This document shows, in pieces, positions 24,755 through 36,340 of a stretch of 64,000 bases of DNA (the stretch's first letter is position 1; each line of letters opens with the position of its first letter). The DNA is from Fratercula arctica (Eukaryota; Chordata; Aves; Charadriiformes; Alcidae): the NCBI GenBank assembly GCA_947846985.1, contig CANTUZ010000006.1:48403207-48467206 (forward strand), written 5' to 3'. Below the pieces are notes generated by a model. It was not told the origin of the DNA, did no database searches, and worked only from the letters and a program-made list of their open reading frames with translations. Position numbers and translations under genes: made by a program.

Positions 24755-27700
24755 GCGGGGAGGATGGGCTGAGGTCCCTTCTCGGTACATAGGAGTTGAC
24801 AATTGGCTCATCTCTTGAGCTCATGAAGACTGACTTCTGCACTTTTGCATACTTTATTCTCAATATGTATCATAGCTGGGTTAGATTTGTATAGTACATG
24901 TTTTGTCTCTATGTATTTCATTCTTCTAAAAAGAAACAGAAGGAGAACGGAAGCAAATCAAGCATTTTAAAGGACGAAAACCTGTTGTGAATTCTGTCCT
25001 GTGCGGTTATTATGCTTTCAAGACAAGAGCCATATTTAGTAAGAGATTTGCCTGAAATTGCAAGCTCTTAGATCTAATTCCAGGGAAAGTTATGTTTTCT
25101 TAGTCTGAGAGCCCTCTGAACATGACCATCAGTATGTTCTGTGCTGAAAGATGATGTTTGTGTTATAATTGCAACCTTGAGAAGATTGCCTTTTTTTGTG
25201 GTTGAAACACAGTTATGAAATGACACATCTACTACATTTCCCTTCTTACAGTGGTATAATGCCAGGCTGCGAACAGAGCGTGTGTGCTGAGGAGTGTGAC
25301 CGACTTGACCCTGTACAAGTTGTTCTGACAACAACTCGAATGAATTTTGAATACGGGTGTCAGTATGAGCTGTAGATCTATCTTTCTGCTGCAGTATAAT
25401 TGTACGTAGGCAGTGCTTCGTTAGGGAGATGAAGGGTGGCCTTCATTAGCTTGGGCCTCTCTAGAAGGCCTTCATGGAGAAGTAGGTGGACTACATGGAG
25501 ATGGTTGTCATCAACTGAATATTGAACTAGTAACCTTTTTTGCTTGTTTTTATGGAGATATTCATTAAGGAAGAAGTTGCAACTGACTCGCAGAGCCAGG
25601 TTTCACAATCTGTGTGGTTTTGATATTGCCAGGGGAGTAATTTCCTTAGCCCTTTTGGCTCTCGGGAGCGACTTTGGTGCCTAATGATAAGGTCAAAGCT
25701 GTAGGAAATGGGTTAGGTTCTTGTTTTGAATTGTTGGACATGAGATCTACCTACCTAGGCATTTTCTGCCTCTTTCTTCCACTGAGCAAAAGGGATGTTC
25801 ATGTGTATATACCCGCAGTTGTATTAGTTTAGGAACTCTGAAAAGGAAAAAAATAATCTCCTACTAGTAAGAGCAATCGCCCTTTACAAATCGCTTGCTT
25901 CCATTATTTTGTCTTTGAGTTCATTGTTTTTGTTAATGGTTGTTGTGAGGTCTGAAACTTTTTAGAGCATTTGGCACGGTGTGAAACCTGACCAGCTGTC
26001 AAAATACAGAGTGTTGGTGGGGAAATGTTTTGATGGAAGCTGCAAAGAAATCCATTATGTTTATTGGACGCTTTGTAATTATCAGTCTTTGAATAATCTA
26101 GAGAAAAATCAGTGTTCTCGTCTAACACGTCTCTGCAGTCTGTTCTCTTGCACTGCATCCCCGTGCAAAGACAGAGGCAAGATCGCGGCAGCCAGCCGTG
26201 TAGAGTTACTTCCTTGTAACTGGAGATACTCAGAAAATCGGGTGAAAGGTTTGAAATGTTTCAATTTGTATAGCCAAAGCCTTAAGGCAATTGTCATTAA
26301 CAAAATGGTCTTTCTCCTTCATTCTTCATGTTGTAAACTGTAGCTTCTGACTTGCTATTTATCTTTTTAATGGTTTATACTTACATTACAAGCCCTAGGT
26401 TTGCTACAGGGTATTAAGAAATGTTTTATAGCTTACGATGATTCATGGGAAAGTTGGGGCAAACTGCTCTGGACTGTGTTTTGTGGTGACTTGTGTTCTT
26501 AAGGGCAACTGTGGTCTGTAGGTAAGATTACTCTTTCCCGTCATCTGCACGTTTAATTGTCTGTGGATATAATTGTACTAACTTCAACACGACTGCCGGG
26601 ATTGAGGGAACTGCACACTGCACTAGTACTACGGAAACTTCGGATCCAAGTGTCTGAAGTTGTGCTTTAATTTACTATATCGATGAAGGAAAAGATTACA
26701 AATTTAAGATTTATGAATCTGCGTTCGTGTCCAAGATGTGCAAATTGTTGGCTATTTACTCCCCTAGCATAGATTTTTAAGACAGCAAAATACCTTAAAA
26801 ATTACTATAATTGAACCAAGAAAATAAGTAAGGATCGATAAATTTTTTTTAAGAGATTTATGGTGGTTTCTCTGTCTAGACAATGCAGTGCTGTTGAAAA
26901 AAGTCAGGCCAACTTCTGTAATGTTACCAGAAAAGTTCTCTTATTTACAATTAAATTAAATAATTTTAAACTATAAATAATTGTTGGCCGGCTTTTGTAA
27001 GGAATGCCAGTAGAATATATTAAATGTTTTCAGCATTCTGTTGGAATATCTGCCCGTGTCTTATGAAATGTCAGTATTAATAGTCTGTAACACTGTTTAC
27101 ATTGGAACATCGGTTAAGAAAACTTAAACTAGATAAGTTGTGTTTTAAAGTGATGCTTTAAATCGGCCAGTTTTGACACTTTCCTCATAGTTTTGCATGG
27201 GTTTTCTTTAGTTTTCTTCTACTGCCTCATACTGTAGTAATTTCTGTTGGGCTTTTGCTTTTCTTACGGGATTTACACATAGAAAGTCATGGAAAGATCA
27301 ACCCAGAGCAGACGAGTTAAAAAGTTATTTTTTATTAGTATTTTTATTTTTTTGTGTACCATGAACATTGTTTGAAAGTGAGATTCTGATGCCTTTTCTT
27401 CTTAACTTCTCATCCTTCATTTTGGCTTCTATGCTGTTTTGTTTGCTTTACCTAATACCCTGTCTGAGATATGGGGACAATTTGTTGTCTAAAGCATGTG
27501 AAACAAGTGCATGGTGTGTAAGCAGGGAAAAAGGGGCACAGGTAATGTATTTGCGATCTCATTTGCTAGGTTGCTTCTGTATTAAAAAGAAACCAACCCA
27601 AAACTATGTGAAAATATATTAAGCAATGCAATAACTGCATACTAGTAAATACGAAGACAACAGCTGTGTTTTCTAGGAGTGCATGCCGCAACTGGAATTG

Positions 27701-28781
27701 GGAAAAATAAAACTTTATTGCAGGTTTGGGGAGAAATGGAAAACAATGCTAATGTGAAAATCATCTTTTTTGTTTTTTTCTCAGTTGGGGAGAATAAGAT
27801 TTTGCTGCCTTTACTCTCTCTGGAAAAATATAGCTCGTTCTGGTTTTTAGGGCTATTGCATATGTAATTCAGAGAGGCAAACAGCGATGAAGAGTGTTAT
27901 TCCATATTAGAAATGCTTTATATAGAGAGTTACTTATAGTAAATATTTGAGCTAACTGGTTTGGAAAAAAGGAAGAATTGATTCAGGTCTGAAGCACAAT
28001 CGTGTGTTGCACGTGCCCTGCTGTCAAAGAAGGTGTGCCTGGCCAGGATGGGAGCCTCAGTTCGCATAGCCTCATTTTGCAGAGTGGTCGTTAAAAACTA
28101 ACGAGATGTGCTTTATCTGCAGAGGGTTGTAAGCAGATGTGATGTGTAAGTGTCTCACCGGAGAGGAGGAGATGGGAAATTACGGGTGTGCTGAACTTGG
28201 GCTTCGTGTGTACGTGTATGGGGCACGGTGCAGGTGGATGGAGGAGGCTGAGCTCACCTAACAGCTTCTCAGCACCAAAAAAAGCCGTTGTCTTCCCGTG
28301 CTCTGTGCTCCTTCGTGGACTGATGAACGTTTTTTAAGTAGCAGAAAGCTGAGAAGTCATAGGAAAAAGTAGGTAGCTTTCTGCTGGCAAAACTGTCAGG
28401 TTAGTAAACTGACTCAGCTTATCCTAGCTTCAGAAGAAGGCCACAGCTGGCACAAGGAAGGCAGCAGGTCTGCTGCCTACAGAAGCAATAAATGGGTGTA
28501 GGAATATCATTTTAGTGACCTTTTTTTTTTTTTTTTGTCAATATGCCCCCTCATTTGTCAATAGGTGTGTGAGTAGCAAAAGCATTTGTCAGGCTTCCTA
28601 CGCAGAGACGCACCGTTCCGCCTGGCTGGCGAGACGACACAGCTGAGTTCTGGGGCTTTGCAGGGTCCGGGATGGTTTGCCAGCTCCTGGTGCTCGCGGG
28701 GACGGATGTCTTGCAACTTGTGGCATTTCAGGAAATGGCTGACGTGAGGTCATTTGTTAGCGTAGTATTCCTTCTCTGTAA

Positions 28782-28833
28782 GATATACATACATTTATAT
28801 ATATCTCTCTTTATATATACATATATATTTTTT
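28782..28833. repeat. AT-rich microsatellite-like tract
   Basis: Imperfect TATA/CATA dinucleotide tract interrupted by CTCTCTT, ending in T7. Confidence 0.75.
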
Positions 28834-31548
28834 ACAGCTCTTCTATTGGAACAATCTTTAGGGATTGAAGATTCACACACAAGATTCTTCCTGGCTCCTC
28901 TGTATTTGCTGGGGTAGAAGATACTTCAGAGTCCAAGTCCTCATTGGCTCGAAGATCCATCTCCGTATTAAATCACTGTATTTTATACAGTGTATTTGTT
29001 ATAAAAGCTCACGTGTGGCTGGAATGCGAGCTGACCTACTTAAACCACAGCTCTTCCCAGCTGTGCTCGATGTGCTAGAGATGAGTGTTCATCTTGCCGA
29101 AATCTAAATGCAAGGTCACCTGTTTTAGTGTTTTAAAGAAGTGCTTTCTCTAAAAGGGTAGAGTAAGGATAAAATGATGAAATTTTTTTTTTACAGCCGC
29201 TTTTAATTCCCTGTGTCAGATTTTTAGACTCTGCTTTCTGATGTGATCTTAGAGTAGGATGGTTTCCTCCTTAGTTGTGCAAGGTGGAGTTCAGTATTAG
29301 TTAGCATTTATAGCATTAGCTCTCTTGCCAACAAATACTAGAAAAACACTTTTCATTCCCTCACTCTTTTGCTCTCTTTTTTTTAAGCTGCTTACTTTTG
29401 TCATTCAATTTATCCTTTGCTTTCAATTATAACTACAAGATCCATCAAAAGAAGGGGTGGCAGAGATAAATTGTGCAGAGATTTTTAAGTAAAACAAGCA
29501 ACATGTTTAAAAAGCACTCATTTGATTCCACTGCTTTTATAAATAATCAAGTGGATTGAAGGGCAGTGAAATACTTACCCTTTATACTAAATCTTTTATA
29601 GGCTGCATTACTATTATATGCAGGCCCAGATTATAAAGTGTCATCTTCCACGCATCTGTCCTTTATACTTGTTTACATAATTTGATTCTGTTTAATACTG
29701 AAAAGACCAAATTGAAAGGAAAGAGGAGAAGCTAATTCTTCTTTTTTCTGTCTTCTACACACTGACTGTGTACTAGTGCGTCTGTAGCTTTGACTGCTCT
29801 GCACTCATCTTGCAGCTGCTGGAGTCAGCTTGAGTTGTTATTCATTTTCTCCAGACTCATCTATATTTTCATTAAGTAGGAAGTCTAAAAACACTAGAAG
29901 TGAATCAGGAGGCCGTTGCTGATTTTGATTGCTACCATTTTTTTGAGGTTTGGTTGCTAAAGCTGTGTTGAACGAAAACCGAGGAGCAGGATCTGATTAG
30001 AAAAAGATATTTAAAGAAACTTCAGAAACGATATTTTGACAAAGCACCTGTTTTCTGTGGAGGGAAAAACACCTCTGTTGGGGAAAGCTGTCAAAGCGTT
30101 CTTGTTTCGGCTTTCCAAATCAGGGCTTTGAGAGTGGAGAGAGACATCGAGTTGTTTCCTTATGGTCATAAAGCTATCAAATAGGGTCACAAATTGCACT
30201 GCAGTCTTAGATCCCCCTCTGCTGAGTTGCATTTGTCAGTCATGTCAGGACTGAGAGGTCTCGGGGAGACAGAACAATTATCCATAAATTCAGGTATTGC
30301 GGAAAATAATGGATGTTTTATTAACAAAGGAACAAAAAATAATGAGAACTCCATGGATATTTTGAACTCTTGTTTTCTTCTGCATACTAATGAATTCCTT
30401 TGGCACGTGATTTCCTCACTGAGCAAGGGATTAGGGAAAGCTTGAGCTACATGTTAAGTCATTTTGCTGAAGCTGCTTTTGAAAAATGAGATTTTGTTCC
30501 TCATGCAACAGTCCTCCAACAAAGTGGCCAAGAGGGTGAAACACCTTCTGTTGGGTCTGGAAGACCTATATCTTAGTTCTGTTCAGTCCACATTAGTATG
30601 TTGCAAGTTACAGAGTGGTGGTTTGGAGCCTTTTCTGGTCTTGTTAAAAAAAAAAAACAAAACATTTTTGAACCATTGATACTTTCTTAATAGAAGGCTC
30701 ATTAAAACTAGATCTTCTGACCATAAAGTCAGTTGTTTCTACAAAGTGATATCTTCCTGATGGCAAGTAGTTTTCTGGCAAAGAGTTGTAACGAGCTGTA
30801 ATTAGTTCTTAGAAATAAATGAGAACAAATGTACTTACTTTCCCATTAAGCTCCACAGTGGTGATGTTTGCCTGCGTATGACGATTCTTACCGCAGCCTC
30901 CTTGTAACTGGTGGAAACCTGTTTACAACAACTAGACTTGGAAATAAAACTCGGACAAGGCAGAGGAATGTGGGATGAGAATCACATCCATAATGGAGTA
31001 AGTCTTTCTTGGATTTTGCTCACTGATCAAACTTCTTTGTTTAATTTCAAGTTCCTGTGAACTCCCCATTTCAGCAAATTGGGCCCAGCTCTGTCCGTGC
31101 ACTCTCTGCCTGCTGGCACTCAGCTGCTCGTTCGTTAGTGCATCATTTGCATAAACACTGAAAACCTGTTCCGCTGTGGTTTTTGAGACTGGTTATCCTT
31201 GCTTTTGTATTTAATCCGTTTTACTTGTGGAAGAAAATATTTTTTTTTTCCCCGTCTCCTATTTTAATTGAGGTTGTAGACTAAAGAACTGCTTGTATAT
31301 TTGGAGGCTAACCAAATAATGCCGCTCTTTTTATTATACCCTTTTCCATGGAAAAATAAAATAACTGTGTTGCTCTTTAAAACAAACGAGCAAATAACCA
31401 CCACCACCAACAAAAAAACCCTGCAAACACCAGCAGTATAAAAAACTTAACATCAGTATCTGCCCCTCTGTTTTTATGAGGGACACAGGATTGACACTGT
31501 CCCTTTTCTCCTAGCATGCCTACCGTTGTTGAAGGTGAAATATTTAAT

Positions 31549-31898
31549 AGAATCATAGAATGGTTTGGGTTGGAAGGGACCTTAAAGCCCATCCAGTGCC
31601 ACCCCCTGCCCTGGGCAGGGACACCTCCCACCAGACCAGGTTGCTCCAAGCCCCGTCCAGCCTGGCCTTGAACCCCTCCAGGGATGGGGCAGCCACAGCT
31701 TCTCTGGGCAGCCTGGGCCAGGGGCTCACCACCCTCACAGCAAAGAATTTCTTCCTGAGATCTAATCTTAAGTCTATCCTTTTCCAGTTTAAAACTGTTG
31801 CCCCTTGTCCTGTCACTACACTCCCTCATAAAGAGACCATGCCCATCTCTTCTGTACTTGAAGGCTGTTATAAGGTCTCCCTGGAGCCTTCTCCAGGA
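31549..31898 (-). mobile_element. CR1 LINE, 5'-truncated 3' fragment (minus strand)
   Basis: A CR1 LINE inserted in reverse. The plus strand begins with AGAATCATAGAATGG, the reverse complement of the CR1 terminal repeat. It continues through the complement of the conserved end region: the 'tccagtgccaccccctgcc' block near 31594, 'ccagaccaggttgctcc' near 31631, and 'cagcttctctgggcagcctg' near 31695. The element breaks off at about 31898 after 'cctggagccttctccagg', where a run of 13 A abuts it. It has lost its 5' part and codes for nothing functional. It is close in sequence to the copy at 56648-57073 and lies in the opposite orientation, so the two form a widely spaced inverted pair. Flanking target duplications were not evident, as is normal for CR1. 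Confidence 0.95.
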
Positions 31899-33527
31899 AA
31901 AAAAAAAAAATTTTCTTTTTTCCTTTGAAAAATGTCAGTCTGTCACAGGTAGTCACCAGAAGAAACTCTGTGGACTACTACTCTCCTGTGATGAGCCTTA
32001 AAACACTTGGTTATCAACTCGCGTGCTTTGATGGAGACTGGCTCAGAGGCTCTCAGTGACTTGTGTAACGGAACTCTGCGTATCCCCAGTGCTTACATTT
32101 CAGGTCTAGGTAGGATTTGTATCATCTGTGCAATTTCACGTGTAATAAGTGTAACTCGTTATTCACATTTTTGAAACATTGAAACTATATTCTTTAGGGG
32201 AAAAAAAAAAAAATCCCTGACAAGTCTTTCTATTACATTTGTAGGAGTACGTAGCATAATATGCCTGGGAGTTTGAATCATGTTACCCATAAAGAATGAC
32301 AACAACTGTTAGCTGTTGATATCTTTTTTTTTTTGCATCAATTCTATAAAATATCCGAATTCTTGAGTAGAAATGAGAGTGTCTTAGAGAGCACTTACAG
32401 GAAACCTTTGCTTTTCCAAAGGCTTTCAGTTGTGAGGGCCTCTCTCTAGGTTTGCAGAGCTACCCTAGAAACTTGTGATAAAATTCCTATCCTCTGGCAA
32501 GTCTTATCGCTGTTGGTGAAGAGCGCTCTGTTGCTAATGACATTGAACTTAGGCTTGTAGCCGTCCGTGACATTCGCGGTACGATGCAGCAGTCTCGTTG
32601 GCATGGCTCTGTGCACAGCATAAGATGGAGCTTTTTTTCTCTGGTAGCCCTGATCGCTGTCATCATCAAATTACGTTTCCATTCATTGTCTGTCAAATAC
32701 GCTCCTTAGAATCAAGAAACATTGTAGTTGCTGTACTGTAAATACACAGAATAACTTTTTTTTTCTTTTTTTTTTTCTTGGTAGCGGAACAAAACCACCA
32801 CATTTTCACGTTTGGGTCTTTCTAGAGAGAGTGAATGAATTAAGAGTTCCTCCTTCGCAGAGCCCTCCATTTAAATCGTGGCACGCAAGGGGGCACAACA
32901 AACAGTTTTAGGAGAGCATGAACCCAAGCTAACCATTTCTCACCATCAGTCCTTGTTGGAAGAGCGAGCGTGAAAAATCTTGAGTTTCAGTCCTTTTTGC
33001 GCTATTCCCACTTGCAGGCTTCGTTTCAAAGGAAGGAGTATTTTCAGTACTATCACTCTCATCTCTTGAATTCTTAAAAATATTTAAGAGTTAACAGAAG
33101 GTGATGTGAGAAAATGCTACAACTTAAACTACAAAATACTTTGGTAGGTGCTAAAAGCCTCAAATCAGAATCTTACTCTTTAAAGGAAGTGTTGGTACTC
33201 GGCAGCTAAGAAGAATAGTTATTTTTGTTGCCTTAGACTTCTGTTTTCTTTGGAATTAGTAGCTCTCTTTATATGGGGGAGGACCTCACAGAATACAGTA
33301 TTTAAGGTAAAAACTAATCGTTATGATTTCTCCCGTGTTTAGAAGTTATAATAATGTAAGATGTTTAAGGATTTGTGTCTTTCAAGAGATGCACAGTTTG
33401 TGTTTGGAGAGGGCAGAAATGCTTTAGATGATTCTGTCTCATCAGTTAATTAGCAAATATATTCTGCTTAGCTCTGCAGAACTTCATTAATAAATTTCTT
33501 TTTCTTAATTATGTCTTTTAAATATAG

Positions 33528-33654
33528 AACAACTCAAGCTTGCGTGAATATAGAAACTCAGCACTAAATTTTTGCGTTCCCAAGTTTGATGGTCAAGGAG
33601 GAGTTTCTGTATGGGCTTCTCCACCGACCCCAGGAAGGAATACATCCAACCAAG
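33528..33654 (+). CDS. Candidate internal exon, unidentified protein
   Basis: An exon-like stretch of 127 bp. The acceptor side is strong: a T-rich tract (33496-33520) running into TTTAAATATAG, with possible branch sequences such as TTAAT upstream. The donor is CAACCAAG|GTATCG at 33655. The frame starting at the first base is open for 42 codons with one base left over (phase 0 in, phase 1 out). The peptide begins NNSSLREYRNSALNF and continues with KFDGQGGVSVW and ASPPTPGRNTSNQ, a balanced composition unlike the F/L/I-rich chance frames around it. The frame stays open into the following sequence up to 33722. I do not recognise the protein and saw no partner exon, so it could be an isolated exon of a long gene, an alternative exon or chance. 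Confidence 0.25.
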
Positions 33655-35541
33655 GTATCGGTTCCCAAAACAAACTCATAGGAAGGGGTGCACTTGCCAT
33701 AGTGGTCTTGTTTGAGAGCTGAGATAAAGAAAGATCAGTCCCCAGATATTTTTCCTTCTCCTGTGTTAGGTTAGTCAGCTTTGAGCTTCAGGAAGCTGGT
33801 GCAGATCTCCTCTTGTATTAGGGACCTGTGTGAAAAGCAGGAATAGGCATAGTCAGAACCTTGAACAAAGTCTCAATATCTGCTCTTGCGCGCTCACGTC
33901 AGTAACTGTACTACTGGATACTTTCAGGAAGAGCCACTTGGGTTTCTCACTCCTGAAGTAACCACAAAGCCAGCAAAGTTCTTATTATGCATTTCTCCGC
34001 ACACAAAAATATCTTAATTTAGTCTCTGTCCTTAAGTGGAGGAAGCTGTGTTAGAACCGAGCTGAAAAACATCTCCATCCACTAAACCCATGTTTCAGTT
34101 GAATGTTGCCTTCATACTTGCCAGTGGAAACTTAGTAAATTTATTTGAGATGATGTTCAGCATTGGAACTGGAAGCCCACGCTGAGTGGGAAGTATGCTA
34201 ACTGGAAGTCGCTGGGTGTCTGCTGGGCAGCTGGGGAGAGATTCCCCAGGCGTCCGCTGGAGTCTCACCCCCTGCGCTGACTCTGAACTGGTCACAGGCA
34301 GCAAATTGGGATTCTGGGAGGGATGAGCCTGGTGAAGTGCAGCAACCATGGACTGCAGATTTTGGGCCGTGAGCTGAGATTGAGGATTATAGGGAAAAAA
34401 CTTAGCAAAAGCATATCTAAACTAACTGAAATCAAATAATGAAAGGCTCATTTTTCAAACATAAAAGTTCATTTTGTTTTTCTCTTTACTTTCGTGATGA
34501 AGAGCCTTTTCTGACTGGGGAATGGTCGATTTAACCCGACTAATTTGATAATCAGGCAAGAGTAAAGCATGAAGTTTTTCTTGTAAACTCCTTCATTTTT
34601 GTGAACCAAGCGAGAAGTTCTTTTGGAATTCCCGGTTCAGGTGATTCAGGTTTGGGATGTCTGATTTACCGTCGCGAGCAAAACTCAGATGTTTTAGCTT
34701 GGCAAAAAGCTCATTGCGTGTGTGGATGAGAAGGTGCCTGGTGTACGCAGAAGACGTTGACAATGAATCACTAAAGGACATAATATTTTTTTTTTTTTAC
34801 TTCTGCCTATGTGATGATTAACTTGAGGAGTGTTACTGTCTGTGGGGATATTCTTATTCCTAAGTAAGACTTTTGTTTGAGCATAGTTTGTTTCAGAAAT
34901 TCTACTTTAAAAGGTACATTTTACCTAGCCTGAATTATCTTGAAAAACTGTCTTCAGTTTCTCCCTGCTCTGTTTTTCTGTTCTAATAAATGATTGTTTC
35001 TATACTTAAAAAGAAAAAAAAAAAAAGAAGAAAAAGACAAGACCGTTTAGTTTTCAAAATAGACTTACTTTCTAGTGGAGTAAAACAATTTCTAATGCTA
35101 TCGATTAGACCATTTTTAATGTAACGTAGATGGAGGTTAACATTGTGACTGAGCTCTTTTAGTTTGTCATTATTTGTTCCTATAAGACAGTGCTGTGTCT
35201 TTGATTTTTGTCATTGGCAGTTGCAAATGTTAAAATAAAACGAACTTTGTGGGCAGGCAGGAGTACTTGTTCAACAAATTGATCACAAATATATCAGACA
35301 CCTGTTATTTGACTTCCACAGCAGAAAAGAGCAAATATTTTCTTAGAACTCAACCTGAAGTCTGTCTGGATAAGATCATCTTAATAGTTCGTGTCTTTGT
35401 GCTGGAGAAGAAGGGGAAGAGAAGAAAAATAACCTTTTGTTTTGTTTCTAAGCCTTTTCTGTTACACAGTCAAAACAATCTCAAAACAACGGTGTTCAAG
35501 TAAAGCGTTTTCTTGGAGGTAACGTGTGTGAAAGAGGGGAA

Positions 35542-35583
35542 GGGTGGGTTTGGGGTTTAGGTTTTGGGTTTAGGTTTTGGGTT
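35542..35583 (+). repeat. G-rich telomere-like minisatellite
   Basis: Two exact 13-bp units GGGTTTAGGTTTT (35553-35565 and 35566-35578) and the start of a third, preceded by GGGTGGGTTTGG. G runs of three or more at 35542, 35546, 35552, 35566 and 35579 give spacing compatible with a G-quadruplex on this strand. It resembles, but is not, the vertebrate TTAGGG repeat. Confidence 0.7.
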
Positions 35584-35989
35584 CTCTGCAAAGCTTTTGC
35601 CAAGGGGCAGCGTGGCTGCGGCGATCGTCCTGCTCCCTGGTGGAGAGCTGGGATTGCAGAGTTCCCTTCCCACAGAGCTTGGCTTGAGAGTTATCGTTTA
35701 GTTTTCCTGTGAAATGCAAATTCAGAGTATCTCTAACATCAGTTGCAAACTCTCTGTTGGCATTTTGACTCATACACCTGCTGGAAAGAGGTGTGTTCTT
35801 CAGATCGCTGTCTGCGGGAAAGCGAAAGGGAAGGGGGGAGAGTCCAAGAGGAGACAAAGCACCCTTGCCCGAAGCACATGGTAATTGAAGGAGATCAAAG
35901 GATATGATGTCAGTTTATAGAGAAACAGGTCAGGCAAGCCCAGGTAGCTCAGGAAGCAGGGTACTAATTATTCACAGAAGAAAGTCAGG

Positions 35990-36340
35990 TATACGGTTAC
36001 CGCGCTACAGTCGGAAGTCAGGGGGTCAAAACTTGCACAGCAACCGAGTCAACTTGGTAAAACGGCTTGGCTCCTTACGGGGGGAGTTTGTCGTTTGCTA
36101 GAAATGGGGGAGAATGAATCTAGCGTCCTGAGTCCGTCCCAGCAAGGTAAGCCCATGCAACCTGCCAGATGCTGCGCCGTTTGGAAGTTTGGGGCATTGT
36201 TAGTCCCTGCGTGTAGGAGCTTGTTTCGCCGTCGGCTGTTGCAGCCTGCGCTGTGCGTCCACGCGAGGGGACGTGTTTTTGCATGTGTTTTGGGGAAAGG
36301 AGGAAATCCGCATCTCTCATCTCTGCAATACGCTGGGTTT
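35990..36340 (+). other. CpG-rich patch with a long open frame and splice-donor match
   Basis: By hand I count about 22 CpG in 36001-36340 at roughly 50% GC, near the number expected without CpG depletion and far above the surroundings. A plus-strand frame is open from 35948 to 36394. Inside it, ATG at 36104 has A at -3 and G at +4 and reads MGENESSVLSPSQQ into a strong donor, CAGCAAG|GTAAGC, at 36147. An acceptor-like TAATTATTCACAG| precedes it at 35977. Other frames are also open, so coding is unproven. The patch could be a promoter with a first exon, or an unmethylated regulatory element. Confidence 0.25.

Larger units (their letters stand above)
15594..31548. other. Noncoding DNA, no gene identified
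   Basis: No transposon or exon series seen between the first two CR1 copies. The region holds a 29-bp tandem duplication, an X-box and a CpG-richer stretch at 28600-28750. Weak exon-like pieces occur at 15983-16079 and 20297-20375 (plus) and about 30839-30927 (minus). Open frames here are short and unrecognised. Confidence 0.6.

Noticed and set aside
31377..31928. 150-codon minus and 122-codon plus open frames
   Set aside because: Both are translations of the CR1 end at 31549-31898. Similar peptides recur at the 56.6-kb copy.
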